Part shown: piece after piece, positions 1 through 5,459 of the stretch | Layout: every line of letters starts with the position of its first letter | Numbering within the stretch: position 1 is the first letter of the stretch | DNA from: Gaiellasilicea sp039914895 | GTDB taxonomy: Bacteria > Actinomycetota > Thermoleophilia > Gaiellales > Gaiellaceae | NCBI GenBank assembly: GCA_039914895.1 | Contig: JBDSOJ010000101.1 | Span: 1 to 8,668, forward strand | Direction of reading: 5' to 3' | DNA length: 8,668 bases | Translations under genes and position numbers: made by a program | Notes under the pieces: generated by a model | Databases searched by the model: none | Told to the model about the DNA's origin: nothing | What the model saw: the letters and a program-made list of their open reading frames with translations, nothing else

Positions 1-76
1 GTCCTAGCGGCCGATAGCGTGAGGACTGGCGAGTTCCGTGGGCCGTGCCGCAGCGCTCCACGTCGAGCTCCCTTCC

Positions 77-116
77 GAAGCAACGGGGGTGGCCGCAAGG
101 TCACCCCCGGCGCTTC
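77..116 (-). terminator. Strong hairpin just downstream of the HNH-type gene
   Basis: Positions 84-94 pair with 99-109 (11 bp, one G-U wobble) around a 4-nt loop that reads GCAA on the + strand. Positions 77-81 (GAAGC) pair with 112-116 (GCTTC), separated from the inner stem by a 2x2 internal loop. The structure starts 2 nt after the stop codon of the minus-strand gene, so a transcription terminator for that gene is the simplest reading. There is no T-run after the stem, which is common for terminators in high-GC actinobacteria. On the + strand the loop would be a GNRA tetraloop, so a structured RNA is an alternative. Confidence 0.6.
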
Positions 117-118
117 AC

Positions 119-670
119 TCAGGAAGAGCTGCCGTACTTGGCCTTCAGCGCCGCGATCTCTGCAGGCCCGTAGAGCGGGCGGCGCGGGTCCAGGGCGACG
201 ATCGCGTCACGACGCGGCACGCGACCGAGCTCCCGCCCGAGCTTCTCGGCACGGCGCCGGCACCCGTCGCAGAGCGTGATCAGGTCGCGCCCGGGCTGCT
301 CGTCGCCGATTGTCTCGTGCGTGAGGTGATGTGCCGCGAGGTCGCTCGCTGCGCGACAACGCTCGACCTCGCACGCGGGCGCCAGGGCGAGCTGCGCCTT
401 CGCCCGCCGGGTCCAGTGCCCGGTCGCGTCGTAGGCCGCCGCGCTGAGCCGGAAGAGCGCGCCGTAGGCCTCGGTCGCGAGCTTGCCGCGACCGTCGGGC
501 GAGCGGCCGTCCCGCCAGCGCGCGAGCGCCTCGGTCGCGGCGGCCTCGGCCTCCTCCCGGCGCCGTGCCGCCTCACGATTCGCCGCCTCCGCAGGACTGA
601 GCAGCACCGGCGACTCGCGGCGCGCTCGCAGCACGTCCTGCAGCGACTTCTTCCCTTCCTCGCGCCTCAT
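119..670 (-). CDS. HNH-endonuclease-like zinc protein, possibly degenerate
   Basis: This 183-residue protein begins with a charged Arg/Glu/Ala-rich helical region (about 1-95). An HNH-like zinc module follows at about 100-140: C100 and C105, a His pair H114/H115 where the catalytic His normally sits, then D129-L130 and C134/C137. In typical HNH nucleases an Asn precedes the Leu, and an Asn or His follows the last Cys. Here those positions are Asp and Arg (R138), so the zinc knuckle looks intact but nuclease activity is uncertain. The ATG at 670 is preferred over an upstream in-frame ATG at 847 because the longer form would run into the divergent reductase gene, and because a TACCGT hexamer lies exactly 7 nt upstream of it. 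It has no restriction or phage partner beside it, so its role is unknown; DNA binding is an inference. Confidence 0.7.
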   Translation of the reverse strand: MRREEGKKSLQDVLRARRESPVLLSPAEAANREAARRREEAEAAATEALARWRDGRSPDGRGKLATEAYGALFRLSAAAYDATGHWTRRAKAQLALAPACEVERCRAASDLAAHHLTHETIGDEQPGRDLITLCDGCRRRAEKLGRELGRVPRRDAIVALDPRRPLYGPAEIAALKAKYGSSS

Positions 671-701
671 CGCTCTGACGGTACTGACTAGGGTGCCCGG
701 C
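671..701. promoter_or_regulatory. Compact divergent promoter region (HNH gene / reductase)
   Basis: Only 31 bp separate the two divergent start codons. On the minus strand TACCGT (678-683) is followed by 7 nt and the ATG of the HNH-type gene. On the + strand TAGGGT (689-694) is followed by 7 nt and the ATG of the reductase. Both match TANNNT -10 hexamers, and neither gene has a Shine-Dalgarno, so both mRNAs are probably leaderless. I see no convincing -35 for either. The positions where the -35 elements would fall overlap the opposite gene's start, so the two promoters should exclude each other. Confidence 0.5.
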
Positions 702-1613
702 ATGCGCACACGCCACCTTGGCAGTTCCGACCTCGAAGTGACCGTCGTCGGGCTCGGCTGCAACAACTTGGGCCGCCGGATCGACGAGGCCGCCTCCCGC
801 GCCGTGATCGACGCGGCGCTCGACGCCGGCGTCACCTTCTTCGACACCGCCGACGTCTACGGCAACCGCGGCGGCAGCGAGGAGATCATCGGCCGCGCGC
901 TCGCCGGTCGGCGCGAGCAGGTCGTGCTGGCGACCAAGTTCGGCCACGAGCTCGGCGACGGCGAGACTGCCCAAGGCGCCCGCCCCTACATCCGCAAGGC
1001 GATCGAGGCTTCGCTGCGACGCCTGCAGACCGACCGGATCGACCTCTACCAGTACCACCGCCCCGACGGCGTCACGCCGCTCGCGGAGACACTCGAGGCG
1101 CTGCACGAGCTCGTCCAGGAGGGGAAGGTGCGCGCGATCGGCTCCTCCAACTTCACCGCGGCGATGGTCGAGGAGGCGAGCGCGATCGCGTCCGAGCGCG
1201 GCCTCACTCCATTCGTCTCCGAGCAGAGCGAGTACTCGTGGCTCCGGCGCGAGGCCGAGGAGGAGCTGCTGCCGGCGTGCGAGCGGACCGGCGTCGGCTT
1301 CATCCCCTACTTCCCGCTTGCGAGCGGCCTGCTCACGGGCAAGTACCCGCGCGGCGAGCCCTCCCGCGAGGGAACGCGGCTGCACGGCCGCGAGCTCGCG
1401 AACGAGGATCTGGCCGCGGTCGAGCGGCTACAGGCCCTCGGGGAAAGGCACGGCGCCTCGCTGCTCGAGGTTGCGGTCGGCGGCCTCGCGGCCGTCCCCG
1501 GCGTCGTCTCCGTGATCGCCGGTGCGACGAAGCCGGAGCAGGTGCGCGCGAACGCCGAGGCAGGCGCCTGGGAGCCGACCGCGGACGAGCTGGCCGAGCT
1601 GCTGGCGCTGTAG
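702..1613 (+). CDS. Aldo/keto reductase
   Basis: This 303-residue protein has the expected length for the aldo/keto reductase superfamily, NAD(P)H-dependent cytosolic (beta/alpha)8-barrel oxidoreductases that interconvert carbonyls and alcohols. The catalytic tetrad is visible: D48 (FFDTADVYG), Y53, K79 (ATKFG) and H119 (YQYHRPDG). The signature GKVRAIGSSNF follows the barrel core, and the C-terminal VSVIAGATKPEQVRAN segment fits the cofactor-binding motif. The ATG at 702 starts the conserved MRTRHLGSSDLEV strand; earlier in-frame starts would add low-complexity sequence from the opposite gene. There is no Shine-Dalgarno, but TAGGGT lies 7 nt upstream. The substrate cannot be told from sequence. 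The amidase gene begins directly after its stop codon, so the two are probably cotranscribed. Confidence 0.93.
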   Translation: MRTRHLGSSDLEVTVVGLGCNNLGRRIDEAASRAVIDAALDAGVTFFDTADVYGNRGGSEEIIGRALAGRREQVVLATKFGHELGDGETAQGARPYIRKAIEASLRRLQTDRIDLYQYHRPDGVTPLAETLEALHELVQEGKVRAIGSSNFTAAMVEEASAIASERGLTPFVSEQSEYSWLRREAEEELLPACERTGVGFIPYFPLASGLLTGKYPRGEPSREGTRLHGRELANEDLAAVERLQALGERHGASLLEVAVGGLAAVPGVVSVIAGATKPEQVRANAEAGAWEPTADELAELLAL

Positions 1614-2249
1614 GTGCTCGCCGTGGTCGCCGCTGCCGCGCTGATCTGCCTCGATCCCGGTCACGGCACCGCGCCCGAGATCGGCCGACAGCTCGAGCCG
1701 ATCGGCCCCGGCTCGAGCCGGCTGAAGGTCAGGGATCCCGGCGGCGCGGCAGGCGAGGCGCCGGTTGCGCTCGCGATCGCGCGGCGGACGAAAGCGCTCC
1801 TGCTCACCCGCGGCTACCGAGTTGCGCTGACGCGTGCCGGGAGCGGCTATCGCGGCGGCAATCGGGAGCGCGCCGGGTTCTGCAACGCCCGTGGCGCCGC
1901 GTTGATGATCCGGATCCACGCGGACGGCTCGAGCGACCCGGACGTGCACGGGATCTCGACGCTCGTGCCGGCGCTCCGCCGCGGCTGGACCGACGACATC
2001 CACCGCGCGAGCGGCCGCGCCGGACTGCTGCTGCAGGGCGAGCTCGTTGCCGCCACGGGCGCGCGGAGCCTCGGCGTCGTCGAGCGCGCCGACCTGACCG
2101 GCTTCAACTGGGCAGACGTGCCGGCGGTGCTCGTCGAGACGGGCTTCATGTCGAACCGGCGCGAGGCCGGACTCCTCCGCAGCGCCGCCTACCAGCAGCG
2201 GCTGGCGGGCGCGCTCGCCCGCGGCGCCCAGCGCTTCCTGAGCGGGTAG
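1614..2249 (+). CDS. N-acetylmuramoyl-L-alanine amidase (Amidase_3 family)
   Basis: This 211-residue zinc amidase is predicted to cleave the bond between N-acetylmuramic acid and L-alanine in peptidoglycan. It shows DPGHG with zinc ligand H17, E48 as the likely second ligand, RIHADG with ligand H102, and LVETGFMSN with catalytic E175. The domain fills the whole protein, with no cell-wall-binding repeat or AMIN domain. The GTG start abuts the stop codon of the reductase (TAGGTG), with no Shine-Dalgarno, so translation is probably coupled. The N-terminus is short and hydrophobic (LAVVAAAALICL) but runs straight into the first catalytic strand, so a cleavable signal peptide is doubtful and export is uncertain. 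A GTG three codons downstream (1623) is an alternative start. The gene ends 1 bp from a convergent gene. Confidence 0.88.
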   Translation: MLAVVAAAALICLDPGHGTAPEIGRQLEPIGPGSSRLKVRDPGGAAGEAPVALAIARRTKALLLTRGYRVALTRAGSGYRGGNRERAGFCNARGAALMIRIHADGSSDPDVHGISTLVPALRRGWTDDIHRASGRAGLLLQGELVAATGARSLGVVERADLTGFNWADVPAVLVETGFMSNRREAGLLRSAAYQQRLAGALARGAQRFLSG

Positions 2250-2250
2250 C

Positions 2251-2970
2251 TCACGTCTCCCAGGGGTCGGCGGCGCCCGCCTCGGCGCCCGCCTCGGGGG
2301 GCTGCCTCCACCGCCTCAGGCCGCGCCGGCGCCTGGGCGCAGCCGCCGACTCGGCGATCTCCTCAGGCTCCGCTTCCACCGGGTCGGCGGGCAGCTTCGT
2401 CACCATCGTCCTCGACTCGGGATCGGGTCCCGCCTCGATCACCGTCGCCTCGACGACAGGCATGTCCCACGGGCCGGTCGTGTCGGCCACCTCGTCGCCG
2501 AGCGGCGCCGCGATCTCGCCCAACCGCCAGCGTTCGCGCGTGGCGGCGGCCCCCCATTCGGACAGCGCGACGAGCGTCCACGCAGCCACCATCACCAGCA
2601 CGATCCAGACAGCAGCGAGGTCGGCCAGGCCGGCGAGGAGCGCGACGACGAGCAGGAATACACCCTCGAGCGCGAGCCGCGGCACCGTGAGCCCGCGTGC
2701 GAGCGGTGCCGGCACCGCGGCGATCCAATCCGGGGAGGGATGGGCCGGAGAGGGATAGGCGCTCTGCTCCACCGGCCAGCGCTCGTCGTCGAAACGGGTC
2801 GGAGCGGGCCGCTCGGCGCGCAACGCCTGCAGCTCCGCGCGCAGCTCGCCCGCGACCGTTTCGAGCTCGTGCACGCGCTCGGCGAAGGCGCTGAACGCCT
2901 CCTCGACCCGGGCCGGGTCGTATCCCGCGTCCGCGGAGGGCGGGTCGTCCGTCTGAGGCAGATCGGTCAT
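2251..2970 (-). CDS. Unrecognised membrane protein with coiled coil and two TM helices
   Basis: I do not recognise this 239-residue protein. Residues about 20-55 look like an amphipathic coiled coil (VEEAFSAFAERVHELETVAG). After a Pro-rich linker (about 66-96), two adjacent hydrophobic segments at about 98-118 and 119-138 form a likely membrane hairpin. The C-terminal 100 residues are acidic and Pro/Ala-rich, with a basic patch RRRRGLRRWR at about 213-222. Both ends are probably cytoplasmic, judging by the tight hairpin and the basic residues after it. An AAGGAG sequence directly touches the ATG, too close to act as a normal Shine-Dalgarno, and CATACT lies 8 nt upstream, so a leaderless start is possible. 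It lies 57 bp downstream of the small TM gene on the same strand and converges on the amidase. The architecture would suit a scaffold or envelope protein, but this is speculation. Confidence 0.75.
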   Translation of the reverse strand: MTDLPQTDDPPSADAGYDPARVEEAFSAFAERVHELETVAGELRAELQALRAERPAPTRFDDERWPVEQSAYPSPAHPSPDWIAAVPAPLARGLTVPRLALEGVFLLVVALLAGLADLAAVWIVLVMVAAWTLVALSEWGAAATRERWRLGEIAAPLGDEVADTTGPWDMPVVEATVIEAGPDPESRTMVTKLPADPVEAEPEEIAESAAAPRRRRGLRRWRQPPEAGAEAGAADPWET

Positions 2971-3027
2971 CTCCTTGAAGTATGCCGCGGGCTCGAAGAA
3001 GCCTGCTCAGACGGATACCGCCGACGG

Positions 3028-3327
3028 CTAGTCGCCCTCGCCTGGGCGATTCATCTCGCCAAGCGCCTGCTGCGCCTTCTCGTGGATCGCGCGGCGGCGC
3101 TCGTCGAGCGAGAGCGACGGCGGCTCGACCTCGTCGACCGGCTGGCCCTCGGCCGCGTCGAACTCGTCCCGGTCGTCGGCCGCCCCCCGCGCCTGCTCGA
3201 GCTTCGTGCGCAGCTCCGCTGCCGGGTCGGGCTGCGGCGGCTGCCGGCCGACCTGCTCACGGCGCAGCAAGCGCCAGAGCCACGCGAGCCCGAAGGCGCC
3301 GCCGAGCCCGGTGAGCAGCCGTCCCAT
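3028..3327 (-). CDS. Small single-TM protein of unknown function
   Basis: This 99-residue protein starts MGRLLTGLGGAFGLAWLWRL, one short hydrophobic helix ending in RREQ. A hydrophilic, acidic and Gln-rich region follows, then a short charged helix (LDERRRAIHEKAQQALGEM) near the C-terminus. It is probably membrane-anchored with a cytosolic tail. The ATG at 3327 is preferred because TAGCAT lies exactly 7 nt upstream of it, as in neighbouring genes. A GTG at 3390 would add 21 low-complexity Gly/Ser/Arg residues and has no visible ribosome-binding site. It precedes the two-TM gene on the same strand, possibly as one transcript, and diverges from rpsF. I cannot assign a function. Confidence 0.65.
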   Translation of the reverse strand: MGRLLTGLGGAFGLAWLWRLLRREQVGRQPPQPDPAAELRTKLEQARGAADDRDEFDAAEGQPVDEVEPPSLSLDERRRAIHEKAQQALGEMNRPGEGD

Positions 3328-3334
3328 GGCGCCG

Positions 3335-3340
3335 ATGCTA
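3335..3340 (-). promoter_or_regulatory. Putative -10 element (TAGCAT) of the small TM gene
   Basis: On the minus strand TAGCAT is followed by 7 nt and ATG (3327), the same geometry as in the 671-701 region. No TTGACA-like hexamer is found 16-18 bp upstream. If correct, the transcript would be leaderless. Confidence 0.4.
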
Positions 3341-3430
3341 CTCTTCCTGCCGCTTCCTGCCCCGTCTTCGCGTGCGCCGTTCCCGCTCACGCTTGCCGGC
3401 GAGGCCGCCTAAGACCACGGGAAGCCCGAC

Positions 3431-3438
3431 GGAAGGAG
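3431..3438 (+). promoter_or_regulatory. Shine-Dalgarno of rpsF
   Basis: GGAAGGAG lies 9 nt before the GTG at 3448 and decides that start. The upstream gap (3328-3447) should hold the operon promoter. TAAGAC at 3410-3415 is a possible -10, but I find no matching -35. Confidence 0.8.
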
Positions 3439-3447
3439 ACCGGGAAC

Positions 3448-3819
3448 GTGATCGATTACGAGATTCTGCTCATGCTGGACCCCGACCTGCCCGACGAGCG
3501 GCAGGAGGAGATCGTCAAGCGCACCCGCGATCTCGTCGAGAAGGGCGGCGGACGCTGGGACGGCCAGGACGTCTGGGGCCGCCGCAAGCTCGCCTACGAG
3601 ATCGACAAGAAGGGCGACGGTGTCTATCACCTGCTCTCGTTCAGCACCGACGGCGAGACGCTCGACGAGATCTCGCGCGTGCTCAAGATCGACGACGACG
3701 TGATGCGCCACCTGGCCACCCGTCGTTACCGGCCGGGTTCGACTCAGCCAGTAGCGGTGGGCGGCCCCACACGCGAGGATGTCGCCGACCCCATCGACAC
3801 CTCGTTGGAGGAGGAGTAA
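3448..3819 (+). CDS. rpsF: 30S ribosomal protein S6 (bS6)
   Basis: This 123-residue protein is slightly longer than typical bS6 (about 95-130). It binds the central domain of 16S rRNA in the 30S platform as a partner of S18. Recognisable features are the first strand IDYEILLMLDPDL, the central GGRWDGQDVWGRRKLAYEIDKKGDGVYHLLSF, and DDDVMRHLATRR at about 82-93. A flexible acidic tail follows and ends in LEEE. The GTG start is supported by GGAAGGAG 9 nt upstream and by alignment of the first residues with the family. It is the first gene of the rpsF-ssb-rpsR-rplI operon. The codons for the final LEEE also form the ribosome-binding site of ssb, and the stop codon overlaps the ssb ATG by one base (TAATG). 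Confidence 0.97.
   Translation: MIDYEILLMLDPDLPDERQEEIVKRTRDLVEKGGGRWDGQDVWGRRKLAYEIDKKGDGVYHLLSFSTDGETLDEISRVLKIDDDVMRHLATRRYRPGSTQPVAVGGPTREDVADPIDTSLEEE
3807..3816 (+). promoter_or_regulatory. Shine-Dalgarno of ssb inside the rpsF coding end
   Basis: GGAGGAGGAG encodes the Glu tail of S6. Its first GGAGG sits 7 nt before the ssb ATG at 3819. Translation of ssb is therefore likely coupled to termination on rpsF. Confidence 0.8.
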
Positions 3820-4262
3820 TGGCCCAGAACATCAACAGCGTCGTCCTCGTCGGCAACCTGACGAAGGACCCCGAGCTGAGGCACACGCCGTCCGGCACCG
3901 CCGTGACGACGTTGCGGCTTGCCGTCAACGACCGCATCAAGCGCGGCGAGGAGTGGCAGGACGCGGCGTACTACTTCGACGTCACCGTGTGGGGACGCGA
4001 CGCGGAGAACTGCGCGCAGTACCTCGCCAAGGGCCGCCCTGTCGGCGTCCAGGGCAAGCTGACCTGGCGTGAGTGGGACGCGCAGGACGGCACCAAGCGG
4101 CAGTCGGTCGAGGTGACCGCGAACACGATCCAGTTCCTCGGCGGTCGCGAGGGTGGCGGCGAAGGCGCGGGTGGCGGGCAGCAGTTCGTGCCGGCCGGCG
4201 CGGCGCAGAGCTCGTCCGCCGACTTCCCCGCAACCCCCGCAGACGACGACATTCCCTTCTAG
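3819..4262 (+). CDS. ssb: Single-stranded DNA-binding protein
   Basis: This 147-residue SSB protects single-stranded DNA at the replication fork and in repair, and recruits partners through its C-terminal tip. The OB fold covers about 1-107: NSVVLVGNLTKDPELRHTPSG, then AAYYFDVTVWGRDAENCAQYLAKG and a basic strand GTKRQSVEVTA. A short Gly/Gln/Ala/Ser linker (about 109-140) leads to the intact acidic tip DDDIPF, the same as in E. coli SSB. The linker is shorter than in many actinobacterial SSBs. The ATG overlaps the rpsF stop by one base, and its Shine-Dalgarno lies within rpsF. Its placement between the S6 and S18 genes is the standard arrangement in many bacteria and marks this as the housekeeping copy. 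Confidence 0.97.
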   Translation: MAQNINSVVLVGNLTKDPELRHTPSGTAVTTLRLAVNDRIKRGEEWQDAAYYFDVTVWGRDAENCAQYLAKGRPVGVQGKLTWREWDAQDGTKRQSVEVTANTIQFLGGREGGGEGAGGGQQFVPAGAAQSSSADFPATPADDDIPF

Positions 4263-4265
4263 GAG
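4261..4265 (+). promoter_or_regulatory. Shine-Dalgarno of rpsR overlapping the ssb stop codon
   Basis: AGGAG begins on the second base of the ssb TAG stop and sits 7 nt before the rpsR ATG at 4273. It supports this start over earlier in-frame ones inside ssb. Confidence 0.75.
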
Positions 4266-4272
4266 CGATCAG

Positions 4273-4542
4273 ATGGCACAGCCGAAAACCCAGCAGACGC
4301 GCAGCAAGCGTCCCGGCTCCTCGCTCGCCCCCGGGCGGCGCAAGAGCTGCCTCTTCTGCAAGGACAAGGTCGAAGAGGTCGACTACAAGAACCTGAACCA
4401 GCTCCGCCGCTACATCTCGGAGAAGGGGAAGATTCGCAACCGCCGCATCAGCGGCGCCTGCCGGCGTCACCAGCGGCAGGTCGCGGTCGCGGTCAAGCGG
4501 GCGCGCGAGATGGCGCTCCTGCCCTACGTGGAGCCCCGCTGA
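4273..4542 (+). CDS. rpsR: 30S ribosomal protein S18 (bS18), zinc-binding type
   Basis: This 89-residue protein is the S6 partner in the 30S platform. The core is clear: KSCLFCKDKVEEVDYKN, LRRYISEKGKIRNRRISGAC, RRHQRQVAVAVKRAREMALLPY. C26, C29, C63 and H66 form the metal site of the Cys-containing (C+) paralogue class, expected to hold zinc. Many actinobacteria also carry a Cys-less S18 paralogue, repressed or induced by zinc status; only the C+ form is in this window. The N-terminal 20 residues are basic and Gln/Ser-rich, as is usual. The stop overlaps the ATG of rplI by one base (TGATG). Confidence 0.97.
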   Translation: MAQPKTQQTRSKRPGSSLAPGRRKSCLFCKDKVEEVDYKNLNQLRRYISEKGKIRNRRISGACRRHQRQVAVAVKRAREMALLPYVEPR

Positions 4543-5237
4543 TGGAGGTGATCCTGCTCAACGACGTCGACAAGCTCGGGCTTCGCGGCGAGGTGGTCAA
4601 CGTCGCCCGCGGCTACGCGCGCAACTTCCTGCTCCCGCGCAAGCTGGCGGAGCCGGCCACGGCCGGCCGCGTCGCCGAGCTGAAACGGCTCGACGACCAG
4701 CGCGCCCGGCACGAGGCCCGCTCGGTCGACCAGGCGAACGAGATCGCCGACGTGCTCCGCAAAACGGTGCTCAGCTTCGACGTCAAGTCAGGCCCGACCG
4801 GCGCGCTCTTCGGCTCCGTGACGACGACGGACATCGCCGACGAGCTCTGGCGCACCCGCAAGATCCGCGTCGACCGGAAGAAGATCGGCACCGACTCGAT
4901 CCGGCGGATCGGGCGCTACGCGATCCCGATCCAGATCTTCGAGGACGTCACGGTCGACGTGAAGACGCTCGTCGTCCCCGAGGGCGGGGAGCTGCCGCCC
5001 GAGGAGGAGCTGGCCGCGATGGAGGCCGCGGAGGCGGAGGCCGAGGCGGCCAAGGAAGCCGACGCGCAGGCCCACCGGGCCGAGGCCGAGGAGATCCTCG
5101 AGGCCGAGCTCGCCGTCGACGCGGAGACCGAGGCGACCGAGGCTGAGGCTGAGACCGACGCTGAGGCCGAGACCGACGCGGTGCCCGAGGCAACGGACGG
5201 CGAGCCCGAGGCGGCCGCCGCGCCCGAGCAGCAGTAA
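4542..5237 (+). CDS. rplI: 50S ribosomal protein L9 (bL9) with long acidic tail
   Basis: bL9 binds 23S rRNA near the L1 stalk and helps maintain reading-frame fidelity. The family is usually about 150 residues; this protein has 231. Residues 1-148 are a normal bL9: N-terminal rRNA-binding domain (LGLRGEVVNVARGYARNFLLP), long connecting helix (about 43-75) and C-terminal domain (SGPTGALFGSVTTTDIADEL, then KKIGTDSIRRIGRYAIPIQI and DVTVDVKTLVVPEG). Residues 149-231 form a low-complexity Ala/Glu/Asp tail with a short tandem repeat, AEAETD at 201-206 and 207-212 (5142-5177, 17 of 18 bases identical). The frame is open throughout and ends TAA, so this is an extension and not a readthrough. Translation starts at the TGATG overlap with rpsR, with no strong Shine-Dalgarno. 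Confidence 0.96.
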   Translation: MEVILLNDVDKLGLRGEVVNVARGYARNFLLPRKLAEPATAGRVAELKRLDDQRARHEARSVDQANEIADVLRKTVLSFDVKSGPTGALFGSVTTTDIADELWRTRKIRVDRKKIGTDSIRRIGRYAIPIQIFEDVTVDVKTLVVPEGGELPPEEELAAMEAAEAEAEAAKEADAQAHRAEAEEILEAELAVDAETEATEAEAETDAEAETDAVPEATDGEPEAAAAPEQQ

Positions 5238-5241
5238 CTGC

Positions 5242-5279
5242 TCACAGCACGCTCCACAGGCCTGTGGAGCGTGCTGTGA
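5242..5279 (+). terminator. Perfect 38-bp palindrome after rplI
   Basis: TCACAGCACGCTCCACAGG (5242-5260) is followed at once by its exact reverse complement (5261-5279). The RNA would form a stem of about 17 bp with a GGCC-centred loop, starting 5 nt after the rplI stop. The position suits a terminator of the rpsF-rplI operon. No T-run follows (ACTTCCCGCTC), so it would be of the U-less kind. The inner part holds converging TCCACA and TGTGGA motifs, so a protein-binding palindrome is an alternative. Confidence 0.75.
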
Positions 5280-5307
5280 ACTTCCCGCTCTAAGCGGACA
5301 CGGCTCT

Positions 5308-5348
5308 TGTGGACAGTGCCGGTGGAGCCGCCCGGCCGCTGTGGAGAA
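5308..5348 (+). other. Two DnaA-box-like sites upstream of dnaB
   Basis: TGTGGACAG (5308-5316; reverse complement CTGTCCACA) and TGTGGAGAA (5340-5348; reverse complement TTCTCCACA) each differ by one base from the high-GC actinobacterial DnaA box TTGTCCACA. They have the same orientation, 32 bp apart. Two further TCCACA/TGTGGA cores lie in the adjacent palindrome. I found this hexamer nowhere else in the window by eye. This could be DnaA-dependent control of dnaB, but binding is inferred only. Confidence 0.35.
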
Positions 5349-5423
5349 CGCTGCGAACACGCGTTCCTTCCGCCTGCAAATCGGCCTCTCGGCTGCCCGC
5401 GGCGGCCTGTGATTCCCCAGCCG

Positions 5424-5452
5424 TTGAGGCCGTCCGCCGCTGCCGCTCTAAT
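5424..5452 (+). promoter_or_regulatory. Sigma70-type promoter of dnaB (leaderless)
   Basis: TTGAGG (5424-5429) and TCTAAT (5447-5452) are separated by exactly 17 bp. They match TTGACA in 4 of 6 positions and TATAAT in 5 of 6. The ATG at 5460 begins 7 nt after the -10, where transcription is expected to start. The mRNA would then be leaderless, which explains the absence of a Shine-Dalgarno. Confidence 0.6.
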
Positions 5453-5459
5453 GAGTCTC

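Noticed and set aside
1..76. A possible RNA gene or gene fragment at the window start (GTCCT at 1-5 can pair with AGGAC at 22-26)
   Set aside because: The pairing is weak, there is no tRNA or other RNA signature, and no coding frame is convincing.
573..1385. A 270-codon minus-strand open frame opposite the reductase
   Set aside because: The reductase frame has the full catalytic tetrad, and the antisense product has no recognisable feature.
1238..2758. A 506-codon + strand open frame across the reductase, the amidase and the convergent gene
   Set aside because: Its product is Arg/Ala/Pro-rich with no domain, and it crosses two genes with clear motifs in another frame.
3341..3360. A short direct repeat of CTTCCTGC
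   Set aside because: Two copies only, in a low-complexity pyrimidine stretch; no reason to treat it as functional.
3328..3447. An S6:S18-binding autoregulatory leader before rpsF
   Set aside because: Only a small GGG-AAG-CCC hairpin (3419-3427) and a short GCGTG/CACGC pairing are visible; the conserved motif could not be identified with confidence.
5238..5459. A complete replication origin
   Set aside because: Only a few DnaA-box-like sites, no AT-rich unwinding element and no dnaA or dnaN in the window.
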